Shown piece after piece: positions 1 to 9,347 of a DNA stretch of 23,343 nucleotides (within the stretch, counting starts at the first letter, position 1; each line of letters begins with the position of its first letter). Under the pieces are notes generated by a model. It had not been told where the DNA came from, made no database searches, and saw nothing but the letters and a program-made list of their open reading frames with translations. This stretch comes from Gamarada debralockiae. Lineage: Eukaryota > Ascomycota > Leotiomycetes > Helotiales > Hyphodiscaceae. The stretch covers positions 1-23,343 of the forward strand of contig NXFV01002015.1 of assembly GCA_002803225.1 (NCBI GenBank), written 5' to 3'. Both the position numbers and the translations under genes were made by a program.

Positions 1-291
1 GATCGCCTAAAGTTTTAGTGATCAAGAGCCTGTAAATTTACCTTCCTGTCATGACGCTAACTAAAGTACTGGGGATCAACCTCAATTCTCTAGCTAACTA
101 CTTAATATAATGAGAATACTAAGCTAGAGCGGAAAGAAAAAGAAAAAGAACAACTCTACGAGATACTCAAGCTTATATACAGGGGCCTTTCTGGCGCGAG
201 CCAACAAGGGACTGGTATATGACCTAAGCGAACCCCGCGCAGCACGTGTATCACGTGGCTCATGTAAGGACCTACTATCAGGTTCCTCACA
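1..291 (-). mobile_element. Possible LTR fragment, cut by the left window edge
   Basis: Read on the minus strand from 291 downward, this stretch begins TGTGAGGAACC, has CACGTG-type motifs, then a TATA-like GTATATAAGC (171-180), then a pyrimidine-rich TTCTTTTTCTTTTT tract. That order is usual for the promoter-bearing part of a fungal LTR. No ORF is present. The other end, the target duplication and any second copy lie outside the window or are absent, so this is a weak call. It could equally be ordinary AT-rich intergenic DNA with a relic promoter. Confidence 0.25.
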
Positions 292-700
292 CTTCCAAGT
301 AATAGCTTATAAAATCTTGTTTAAAGCCCAAAGCTTTAATTAAAAACCTATAACTAACTAATAGCCTATAAGATCACTAATTCTGGGCTTTTATTTACTA
401 TTTATTATTACTTAGGCATGAGTTAGGGTGTGAGAAAAGCAAAGTCTGTACTAGTTTTACGAAGGCGGTGAGCGAATTCGGGTTTTTGGAAAAAAGTCCA
501 TATGACCCGCCATACTTTTTTCACCGACGAACGAGAGGTCCATTTTTTAACCGATAACAACCAAATCGCAATTATTTGCACCAAAAATACTGCGCACCTC
601 ACCAAATTTGGCTATAAAATTAAGTCCTAGCCGTGGAATTCGTTTCCCCCTTCATGCACAATAATTAATGTGTTAATTGCAGCTATCCTAGCTACTACTA
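292..700. other. AT-rich intergenic stretch, no gene seen
   Basis: There is no coding signal. A 60-codon minus-strand frame at 423-605 starts at a TTG rather than ATG and resembles nothing recognised. The stretch ends at the TA dinucleotide (699-700) that flanks the mariner-type element. Confidence 0.5.
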
Positions 701-715
701 ACCCCCCCCCCGGGA

Positions 716-747
716 GTCCAATTCGTAATCCCCACTTCTTTTGCCAC
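716..747 (+). repeat. Left terminal inverted repeat of the mariner-type element
   Basis: This 32-bp repeat begins GTCCAATTCG and ends TTTTGCCAC. It is the reverse complement of 2403-2434 except for one C/A difference in the TTCTTTT segment. It lies 15 bp inside the presumed element boundary. Confidence 0.85.
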
Positions 748-1105
748 AGTTCATTACTTTTTTATCTCCATATTTCAAGGGTTATTGACGTGTTTTATAG
801 CTTGATTTAAGGCTTCCTAATTAAGATTATCAACACTAGAGCTTTTAAGTGTACACATCCAAGTGATTTGCAAGCTTTACTTAGTACTTTGTGTTGTTAT
901 GAGAACCCTGATACTAAGGTGCATAAGGCGCTAGTCCAAAATAGGCTTCGTAAGCTTCAATTCAAAATCTCTACCCTTTCATATGAAGTACAACCCTTCC
1001 CTTATATCTACAGCTTGAATCTAGCGCTTCGGTCCCCGATGACTTCTCGGCTACCGAATTCGGAGCTCGTACGTCTCACCAGATATCACCGTACCTCCTA
1101 CTATA

Positions 1106-2294
1106 CTACAGACCTGCCAACACTTTGTAGGCCCCCCCTTTTGTGTTAATAACAGCCTGGCGCTTGTCATACCACGAGTTATAAAGACTCTCTATGAAAT
1201 CATCTGGTACAGACTCCCACGCAGCTTGCATAATCCTCCTCAGTTAAGGGAAAGTGAGCTTTGCCGCATCATATCATACTTGCCAATAGTGTGTCTGTAT
1301 CTAATTATTCATCCAATTCCATACGTGCTTAATAAGATTGAGGTCTAGAGAGTATGCAAGCTAGCGTATCCAAGGGATATAATAGTCAAGAAGCCACTCT
1401 TTTGTCTCAATTGACCTATGACAAGAAGCTCTATCTTGCTGGAACATCACCCTTGGGTGGGCTTCAATATACACATCCACAAGGGTCAAGATATACTTAT
1501 TATAGAGCGTGGAATTCATGTTGTGCCATTCCTTCTCCCAAAAGCAACAAGGCCTTTTCCTCCTACCCACAAGACTACCCCAAACATCTATGCCTTCTGC
1601 TTTGAGTACTTGTATTGTACGCAATCGTTGCGGTAATCCTCACTCTCATCCACGAGCTTTGTGATCCATTCTACAGTGTGTACCCCTCCTTTTGCCCATA
1701 CTTCATTAGAGAACATAAGCAAGTAAAGCCTCTCTCAGCTCCAAAGCTTAGCTGCCTCTGCAAAAGCAACCCAGTCTGCCATAACCACTGTATCGTCTAA
1801 GAATCCCTTCTTCTTTACCTTTGCGCGTATATAACTGAGTATCTTTATCGCAATCATTATTGCTTTCTCTCCTACGTCAGCAAATGTTGGATTGCAAAAG
1901 AGTATTGCTTCCCAAGGGACATGCCGGTGCGAAGGGGACGCAAGAAGCTATGCTCTTAGCTCCTCTTAGCGTGGTGTGTATATAAGGGGGCTGTGACTGC
2001 TGTAATTCTTCTTTTGAGGGGTTAGTTATGACGATTAGCGTACGTAATTTAATGAAAAGTCATATCTAAAACCTCGCTAATCTTCTTCCAAGGGACCCCA
2101 AAAAGAAGGGCAGTCTTGTTTGTGATCCTCGTATCTCTTGATATGTCTAAGTGGCTCTCGCGATGTGGTGTATAAGGTTCTTGCTGTGATTCTGGCTCTA
2201 ACTCAAAGTCTGACTCTACATCTGACTTTGTAAGGATTTGAGACTCTAGCAGAGTCTCACAGAACTCTTGTGATTGAGAATCCATTGAATTCAT
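1106..2294 (-). pseudogene. Degenerate Tc1/mariner transposase
   Basis: This is a remnant of a DDE transposase that would move the surrounding TIR element. In order on the minus strand there is: an N-terminal helix-turn-helix-like segment (SRDTRITNKTALLFGVP, about 2150-2080); the block around FSNEVWAKGG (about 1715-1690), where family members have SDE; VWGSLVGRRK (about 1570); FQQDRASCH (about 1440), the second catalytic Asp; SLDLNLIKHVW (about 1345-1310), where the family has SPDLNPIE; and a C-terminal LRRIMQAAWESVPDDFI block (about 1240-1195). The gene is broken by several in-frame stops (for example the TAG in the codon after IPWIR, and the TAA after MTFH near 2050), a frameshift near 1570-1580 and another in the seven-base run at 1131-1137. 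The first catalytic Asp is Asn and the third Glu is Lys. Possible starts are ATG at 2294 or 2285. Confidence 0.85.
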
Positions 2295-2402
2295 TGTATA
2301 ATTAGCTGTAAAGGTACAGAGAGGGAGAGAGGGAGCTCTAGAGGGTAGATGTGAAGGGGGCATATTACGTGGTGGCGCCATAAATAAGGTCATAAAAAAG
2401 TG

Positions 2403-2434
2403 GTGGCAAAATAAGTGGGGATTACGAATTGGAC
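2403..2434 (-). repeat. Right terminal inverted repeat of the mariner-type element
   Basis: This is the inverted partner of 716-747 (31 of 32 positions). It is followed outward by a run of six Gs and the flanking TA at 2445-2446. Confidence 0.85.
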
Positions 2435-2534
2435 CAGGGGGGAATAGTACAAGAGCTCTTATTTTCTCCTGTGGCAATAGGTCCCATTGGCCCATCCATG
2501 CCCGATCTGTCTATTCTAAGGTGTGCGGGGCCCC

Positions 2535-3714
2535 CTAATCCTTCGTAATAGCTATTCGCATTAGCATCCAAGCTCCTTCTATTGCGTTTATGCTAGGGGA
2601 GTTGCCTATGTGTTCAATAACAGGAATACCAGTCTTCTTAAGGCGACGTTGTGTCCATTTACTTGAATGAGAAGGAGCACCGTCTTGAAGGAACTGAAAG
2701 GAGGAGTAATTGCATTCGAACTCGTCAGGATCGTGTCTTTGGACCTGAATCCCCTGCCAAAACGGCATCAAGTGTGATTCGATGACTTCGTAGGTATAAC
2801 GCATATTGTCTACTTCTCCTCGAGAGTTCCTTTTCCTCTTCATTCCATTGTTCTTCCACTAGCCCTCCCACGATGCACGACGAGTTGGAAACTATCTCCC
2901 GAGCTCTATCCACACCCTCTCCTTCTCCTTCTCTTGTCTCTCAAAGCTGCTCTACACTCTGCTTCAATATCATCATCATTCAGCTTCTATACTCCCCCCA
3001 AGTATTCCTTCTTTTGTTCTTCGGTTTCGGAGTAATAGATATGACAAGGGCCTTCGTGATCGTAGGTAAAACAGCTCCAAAACTTGGCCTCTGAGCAGTT
3101 GTTACATCTTCGTTCGATACAGTCAGGGTGATATCGTTCTGCAGAGGTTCGAGAGATATTTTGTTGACCGCGGTTTGCAGCTACAATAATCGAAGCTTCG
3201 TCCGAGAAAATGATCGTTCTCTATTCAGCTAAACCCCAGTCTTTTCGAGACAATGCGATCTCGTATCGTTGTGCCCTTTGGAGGTCTGTGAGTTTGAGCT
3301 TCTTCGTCGGTTTGCATCTGTTCAAACCGGCCTTTCGAAGGCGCGTCTCGATCATACGTCGGCAGGCATCGAATCCAAGCTCGTGAGCAGCTACATGTTG
3401 AAGCTTGCTTCTTTGGACCGTGTTTAGCGTACACTCCTTAAAGATAAAGTTCAAATTGTCATCTGTGATAACAGGGTTGGCTTTGCTACCAGGCTTTCTA
3501 GCCACCTTCTCTTCTATTGTCGAGGAGGTAATCCCTTCTCTGCATGCTCAACTTCTAGGTTCCCTACTCTCTCCTTAAAGCTATTGGCCGTAGAGTACTC
3601 GAGCCCAGCCAGTTTCGCGGCCTTCTGATATTCACATAGTTCAAAAGAGTCAAGAATTCGATCTTGTGGAAGTTCGTAGGGTGTGGTTTCCCCAGTCGAG
3701 TCATTTTGGTCCAA
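2535..3714 (-). pseudogene. Second, diverged Tc1/mariner-superfamily transposase relic
   Basis: The minus strand holds three successive pieces of one transposase. The N-terminal piece (3714-3514) has an HTH-like segment around YQKAAKLAGLEYSTANSF. The middle piece (about 3530-3221) is basic (VARKPGSK ... KAGLNRCKPTKKLKL). The C-terminal piece is at 2843-2535. Catalytic-type motifs are visible: FSDEAS near 3200-3215 beyond an in-frame TAG, FLQDGAPSH near 2665-2698, and INAIEGAWMLMR near 2556-2590. All three acidic residues of the DDE triad therefore remain. The reading frame is broken by a frameshift near 3515-3530, a TAG after WGLAE (3221) and further breaks between about 3000 and 2850. The 5' end has no ATG and abuts the MITE-like element at 3723. 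No matching terminal repeats were found, so its boundaries are unknown. Confidence 0.7.
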
Positions 3715-3722
3715 ATACTTAA

Positions 3723-4086
3723 AGTCAACCCTCTCTATATCGGCACGCTGTATATCGGATTCCTCGTTTTATCGGCTGGAAGCTTCGATTACTGTGAAAT
3801 TTAGGTGAGTATATCGGATTCCCTCCTATATCGGTATATCGGAATGATTTTTGTATTTTTTATTGTGTTCCGATATAAAGAGGTAACCAAACTAGGTAGG
3901 AAAGCTTAAAATAAGGATAGATTGGCTATACTTGGCCTAGATATTCAAGCAAAAGTGAAATTTTCTTGGTAAAGCAGAGTTTTGGTCTGAAAATCCCGTA
4001 ATGCATATCTCGTTTTATCATCGGAATCCTCTATATAGCGGATCCAAACCGCCTGAGTTTTTGATCTGATATATAGAGGTTTGACT
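3723..4086. mobile_element. MITE-like element with 19-bp inverted ends
   Basis: The 364-bp segment starts AGTCAACCCTCTCTATATC (3723-3741). The reverse complement of its end (4068-4086) is AGTCAAACCTCTATATATC, a match at 17 of 19 positions. Inside are repeated ATATCGGATTCC-type words in both orientations, and a subterminal palindromic block around CGTTTTATC near both ends. There is no ORF. TIR-bounded, non-coding and short, it fits a non-autonomous DNA transposon, perhaps pogo/Tc1-related by its end sequence. A clear TA target duplication is not seen. Confidence 0.55.
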
Positions 4087-4343
4087 GTTTGAAAATGGCA
4101 CTGTGGAATTTTTGGTGGGGTTGCTTAGTAAACTTCCTCGGCAGCCGGGCCAATAAAAATGGACGAATTTCATTTGCGCGAACTATCGCGACCTCAAATT
4201 TCGACGCAAGTAGCTAACTCACCACCAATAGGACGATGAATTAAGACCAACCAGCCTTAGATACAATTTCATGGTCCTTCCTTAACCCAAAATCTCCCAC
4301 GCGCCTTCTCCGCACCCTCGAAATCCTCTCATAAACCTCCACT

Positions 4344-5095
4344 ATGGCAGGAGGACGTCTCCAATACCGCCATCTAGGCCGCAGTTCCGCACACAGACAA
4401 GCCCTCCTCCGAAATCTGGTCACCTCCCTCTTCAAACACGAATCGATATCAACCACATACCCCAAAGCGAAGGAAGCGCAGCGGCTGGCAGAAAAACTGA
4501 TCACGTTGGGAAAGAAGAATACTGAGGCTAGTCGGCGGAGCGCTCTGGCTATTTTCTACGTACGTTTATGGTCTCCCAGAGAATATTTTTGGGTTGTGGG
4601 AGAAGGAGAGGGGATGGATTGGGATATGGGATCTTTTACGGCAGTGGGAAAGAAACTAATGGGAAATAGACACCGCATGAATTACTCCCAAAGCTGTTCG
4701 GAGAGCTGCGCCAACGGTACGCTGATCGACCAGGCGGCTACACACGCGTACTGCGTATCGAACCTATGAAAGAAGATCAAGCGCCTTCAGCGATATTAGA
4801 GTTGGTTGATGGACCAAAAGACATGCGATTCGCGATGACGGCGAGGACGGTAGCGAAGTTGGAGGCGGAGGGGAAGGAATTGAATGAGATGACTCAGAGG
4901 AATATTGAGAAGGTCACGCAGTTTAGGAAGGGCGGGGAAAATTCTTTGAGGGAGATGGTGGGGAGGATGAGGGATTTGCATATGAGTGATAGGACGAGGG
5001 TGTTGAAGAAGGAATGGGTTTATCCTACGCATCAGAAGGAGAAGGATGAGATGGAGAAGTTGAAGAAGAAGAAACCGAGCACATATTTGGTTTAG
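4344..5095 (+). CDS. MRPL8: Mitochondrial large-subunit ribosomal protein bL17m (yeast Mrpl8 type)
   Basis: This is a structural protein of the mitochondrial 54S ribosomal subunit, homologous to bacterial L17. There are two exons, 4344-4559 and 4670-5095, around a 110-nt intron with donor GTACGT (4560) and acceptor AATAG (4669). The junction falls between codons, and the product is 213 aa. The L17 core is at the N terminus: [17 protein letters not shown], then [20 protein letters not shown] and [10 protein letters not shown], continuing after the splice with [19 protein letters not shown] and [12 protein letters not shown] fungal C-terminal extension of about 100 residues is rich in Lys/Glu and probably helical. 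The ATG in CCACTATGGCAG is the first in frame. The gene ends 60 bp from the convergent UTP25 stop. Identity is confident from the L17 signature; mitochondrial location is inferred from the fungal extension. Confidence 0.93.
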
Positions 5096-5155
5096 GTGTA
5101 TAGTATGTATGTATAGTATTGCATGGGATGGCGTTCAATAGATGTACAAGGTATT

Positions 5156-7454
5156 CTACAGGAAATCAAATGTATCACCCTTTTCCCTGATCATCTTGCC
5201 TACTCTCTCAGTGCCCACTATTCGCTCCAGCTTCAGCACATCCCATTTCGAGAATATGACCCTTACACTGCCCTCTCCAGGCTCCAGCTTCCCTTCCTGT
5301 ACACTCCTTCCAAGATATCCTCCCACTATCTCTTTGTAGAAAATTGGGTTATCGGGCAATCCATACATGATAACTTTTTTCACGCCCCTGAGCTGGTACC
5401 TCCTGAAATGATGGGCACGTTCTGTATAAAGCAGAACGTTATGTCGACCACTGAAGAAATGAGACCGCGCTCTAGCAACATCTCGGACCTCAGTGTATTC
5501 GGAAATGCTTCCGAAGGACAAACTGCTTGTCGATGGGGATGTGGAGAAGTAATTCCTCACTCGAACGAAGTCAAGATATGAAGGGACGAAAATCATAGTC
5601 CCAGCTGTGTCCTTGGATCGACGAGTCAAAGCGGGAATGATCGTTGTCGTGAAGTAGGTGAACCGAGCATCAGGATCTGTGGCGAACGACAGTGATTCAA
5701 GTCGAGAGAACGTTTGCTTGATCTTCAGCCCTAACTCCTGAATTGCCCCAGCATAAGTTGCATTGATCTTGATCTTTCCAGCCCAGTTCTTAGACTGATT
5801 ATAGAATAACGTGTTGAGTTCAGGGGCGTTGAAAGCGGCGAGAGCGATGGTCTGACGGAAGTACTTAGAATTGTTGTCCAAATACCAGTTTCGTACACGG
5901 CTGAAATCACATCCATGAGCATCTTTTGGCTGTAGGTTTAAATGCTCGAAGATATATTCCACATGGTCCCAATTTTGCATGAGAAGCGCATCGGCTTGAT
6001 CAACTATGACCATCTCGATGGAACTCAAGAAGTCATAGTCTCCTTTTTTCTCGTCTTTGCCTTCGAGAGCCATTCGGAGTCCTAAAGGACTGGCAAAAAT
6101 GATATCGGAATTGTAGAATTGGGAAAAGTACTTGATGGTCTTCCTGGTAAATTTGAGCCCCAGCCGGAACATATCGTCGTCATTGCCACTGAAAAGTTCT
6201 CTGAAGTCATCTGCTTTGTCTGCAGAAAACTTCTCCTCTTTCTCGACATAAGAGTCGTCGAACCGCTTCCGGTTCTCTTGTTGCTCCGGCTCGCACAGAG
6301 AGGTAATCATGTTTATCATTCGTACGCAGGATTCGCGGGTAGGTAGAATCATGAGAACTTTAGGCCGGGTGAAACCCTGGTCTCGTAAGTCCAGGTCATC
6401 GTTGTTGTTGTCCTCTTTAGCAAGGCGAGCATTATTCTTGATTACACGGTCCCGAGTCCTGCCATCTATTAAATTGGGTGAAGCTTCTTTGACTGTCCCG
6501 TACTTACTTGAACACATGATTGACGGCATGCACACATGTCAATCGCCTCAGGCTTTCCCCAACCGCAGGAGTCCTCTCGCAATACAGAATGTCATGATAG
6601 TTGAATATCAAAGGTGCAAGGGGCTTTTCCAAGTCATCGAAGGATGGTCTCTGTTTTGAGATGACTGCTGCCAGCTTTTGCTTCAACTTCAGTTCTCCGG
6701 GACCAGATACAGTAGGTAATGCGGTAGCAGGGCTGTACTCGTCATCCCCAGGAAGGCTGATAACAACCTTTCCAATGCTGGGAAGTACAGTCTTCCGTAT
6801 GCTCCATTGATTGCTCTGAATAGACTTCAGTCGTCTAGCGAGGATATTGTCGTCTGGGTCCGCAAAATGGGCTTCAAAGGGATCTGAGGAATCTTCTGGC
6901 TCATCTTCGTCCTCCAAAAGGCCATCTGTTGCTGTCTCTGGACCTTCTTCCTCCTCTTCGACATCATCAACCTTTTCTCCGTCTGGGCCTGCCTCCTCTA
7001 AGTCTTCCTCATCTCCCTTAGACTCTTTCTGTTCCTGGATATGTTCCAGCTTTCTTCTCTTTGGTTGCGGTGCTGATTCTGCAGCAAGACTTTGCATAAG
7101 TGCTGCATAGGATCGTACAGTGGGTACCGGTTCCGCATCTTCCTCGCTGGATTCCTCAACGTCGAGCTCCTCCCCGTCTTCAGATGGACTCTCAGATTCT
7201 GACTCCTGCTCTTCTTGCCTTCTCAAATATTAGATACATTTCATATGTCAACCACCAAGAGATGTCACTTACTCTTGCTTCTTTTTGGCTATTCTTGCAC
7301 TGTCGAAAATGGGCTTCCCTCTGCCACCTCTAAATCCGCCTCGACCTCTTGAGCCACCCATATTGCCTCCTCTTCCTCCTCTTCCTCGCCCTCTGAACCC
7401 TCCGGATGATGATCCCCGACCGCGACCACCTCCTCTGGATCCATGGAAGGCCAT
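5156..7454 (-). CDS. UTP25: U3 snoRNP-associated rRNA-processing protein Utp25 (DEF/digestive organ expansion factor family)
   Basis: A nucleolar SSU-processome component needed for 18S rRNA maturation. Three exons on the minus strand: 7454-7273, 7221-6508 and 6458-5156, giving 732 aa, close to the roughly 720 of yeast Utp25. Intron 1 (GTAAGT at 7272) ends at 7222 or, equally in frame, 7219. Intron 2 is 49 nt (6507-6459) and restores HVFKTRDRV across the junction. The N terminus is a Gly/Arg-rich segment (residues about 5-47). Next comes a long acidic region ([18 protein letters not shown]), then the conserved core: [26 protein letters not shown] and [20 protein letters not shown] near residue 450. 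The family has a helicase-like fold, but the DEAD position here reads VDQAD, so ATPase activity is not expected. It shares a 433-bp divergent promoter with eIF3f. Confidence 0.95.
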
Positions 7455-7887
7455 TTTGCTGTAGATATGTCGAATGCGACAAAATGTCCGAATTTGGCTG
7501 CAGCAAAAAAAGTTCGCGAACTTCTCAAGAAAATCTTATCGGACCTCGCTACCCGTTCAGGGCTTGAGGAAGTGGCCCATGGACTTCACGATTTCGACTT
7601 CCTATTTTTGAAGTAAACTTTCCATAATTAATGAAAATGGAAGGCCTTCATACTCCCACTCATTTTCTTCAATTCAACTCCAAAAACAACATCAAAGCAT
7701 TGTAAAATTGACATCCAAATCCCAATCCACAACAAGACGCGATTCTCTTATCTGAACGCGCTAGCAAGGATGACCCAGCCCACCTCGCACATAGAAAATC
7801 AAGAGGACTTCGACTTCGACGAGTACCGTCGACGTGTATACGGCAGTGATATTGCTCGTCCATCGTCACTCAACTCCCTACAGAATT
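7455..7887. promoter_or_regulatory. Divergent promoter between UTP25 and eIF3f, containing an overlapping uORF
   Basis: These 433 bp separate the start codons of the divergent UTP25 and eIF3f genes and must hold both promoters and 5' leaders. A plus-strand ATG at 7770 opens a 44-codon frame (beginning [14 protein letters not shown]) that stops at 7902-7904. It therefore runs over the eIF3f ATG at 7888 in another frame. No TATA box stands out. Coordinate control of two ribosome-linked genes is plausible but inferred. Confidence 0.55.
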
Positions 7888-9021
7888 ATGGCAGTCAGTA
7901 CTGAATCATTCCTGCACCTTGCGCGCCCTCTTGCGCCCGCAGTCATTGGAGTTCAACCCACTACTGCCCCTCTAAATGTCATAATTCAACCACAAGTAAA
8001 ACTCCCCTCTCAAGAAAAAAAGAAATGGCGAACTGACAAGATATAGGCCGTCTTCTCCATCCTCGATCATGCTATTCGACGTGATATCCGCGACACACAA
8101 TCTACCCGAGTGATCGGCGCTCTCCTGGGCATCCGCTCCGAAGATGGCATGGAGGTCGAAGTACGCAACTGCTTTGCGATCCCGCACACCGAGAACGAGG
8201 ACCAGGTCGAGGTGGACGTCGAATACCAGAAGAATATGCTTGCGCTGCAACTCAAGGCCAACCCGAGAGAGGTTTTGCTAGGATGGTATACAACCAGTCT
8301 TGAACTCAACAGCTTTAGTGCTTTGATTCAGAACTTCTTTGCTAGCCCCGAGACTGGAACGTTCCCTCACCCGGCGGTTCATTTGACGGTTTCGACGGAG
8401 GCAGGCAAGGAGATCGATGCGAAGGCTTATATTAGTGCGCCGGTTGGTGTCAACGCTGAGCGGGCTGCGGAGAGCTGTCTGTTCATCCCGGTCCCGTATG
8501 AGATTCGCTACGGTGAAGCTGAGAAGAGTGGTCTTGAACTCATTTCTGGGGCGAAGGATAGTGACAACCGTGCTGCACCAGTTGTGTCGGATATTGAGGG
8601 CTTGGAGAGATCTGTTGATCAGACACTTGATCTTTTGGAGAGAGTCTCGGACTATGTCAGCAATGTGTTGGATGAGGAGAGAGAGCCATCGAATGCTCTG
8701 GGCCAATTCCTCATGAATGCTCTCTCTTTGGCACCCAAGGTTGAGCCTCAAGACATTGAGCGAGACTTCAACAACCACATCCAGGACGTTCTTGTAGTCT
8801 CATACCTTGCCAACACTATCCGCACCCAAATCGACCTCTCTCAAAGACTCGCAACTTCGACTCTCACTATGGGCGGTTCTGATGCGTTGGCAGCTACAGG
8901 TGGTGAAGGAGGGGAGAAAGGAGAGCAGCGTGGTGGACAGAGAGGTGGCAAGCGTGGAGGTAGAGGCGGAGGACGTGGAGGCGGACAGCAAAGAGAACCA
9001 AGAGAACCGAGCGATCAGTAG
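7888..9021 (+). CDS. eIF3f: Eukaryotic translation initiation factor 3 subunit F
   Basis: A subunit of the eIF3 complex, which binds the 40S ribosome and recruits mRNA and the ternary complex. Two exons, 7888-7995 and 8047-9021, around a 51-nt intron (donor GTAAAA, acceptor ATATAG), encode 360 aa. The start is the first in-frame ATG and gives the family N terminus [19 protein letters not shown]. The MPN (Mov34/PAD1) domain follows: [48 protein letters not shown] and VLLGWYTT. The HxHP metal site of active JAMM proteases is replaced by GWYTT, as is usual for eIF3f, so it is a non-catalytic MPN. The C-terminal half carries the helical region ([40 protein letters not shown]). The tail is a Gly/Arg RGG-like stretch (about residues 325-350) that may bind RNA. 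Confidence 0.96.
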
Positions 9022-9347
9022 ATTCAGTAAGCAGTTGATTAGGCCTTCCATACGGTTGAACCATGCATTCATTGCATTGTACAGGATGGAAAAAGTATGG
9101 CGTTAACGGTTGGGCGAGAGAGCCTTGGGCATAGAATACCATATGCTACATTCACGTCACTACCAGAAGCTCAGGAGACTGTTTCATATCATTGTAGTTG
9201 AAGCATGCATGGTCTATCAGCACAACGCTTTAAACCTGGTACTTAGAGGTTTGATTTTCATGCCATGATTTCCCCACCAACTCCACAAATGCTACCGACC
9301 ATACGCCATTCTCTTGATCACATATAACGTGCCATGCCATGCGAACC
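9022..9347. other. Convergent 3' region between eIF3f and the R3H-SUZ gene
   Basis: These 326 bp lie between two facing stop codons and must hold both 3' UTRs and polyadenylation signals. No coding sequence or obvious repeat is seen. Confidence 0.6.

Larger units (their letters stand above)
701..2444 (-). mobile_element. Tc1/mariner-type DNA transposon relic with terminal inverted repeats
   Basis: This is a 1,744-bp element bounded by TA dinucleotides (699-700 and 2445-2446), the expected target-site duplication of the Tc1/mariner superfamily. The two ends are inverted copies. Bases 716-747 match the reverse complement of 2403-2434 at 31 of 32 positions, and outside these each end has a C-run (702-711; six Gs at 2437-2442). 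Inside lies a decayed minus-strand transposase (1106-2294). About 400 bp between the transposase end and the left terminus carries no recognisable coding sequence and may include a secondary insertion. The element looks immobile because its transposase is broken. Confidence 0.85.

Noticed and set aside
423..605. 60-codon minus-strand ORF
   Set aside because: No ATG, AT-rich context, no similarity seen.
868..1149. 93-codon plus-strand ORF
   Set aside because: It starts at TTG, lies inside the transposon relic, antisense to its end, and has no recognisable motif.
3140..3160. B-box-like GGTTCGAG of a tRNA gene
   Set aside because: It lies in the transposase relic, with no A box or cloverleaf around it.
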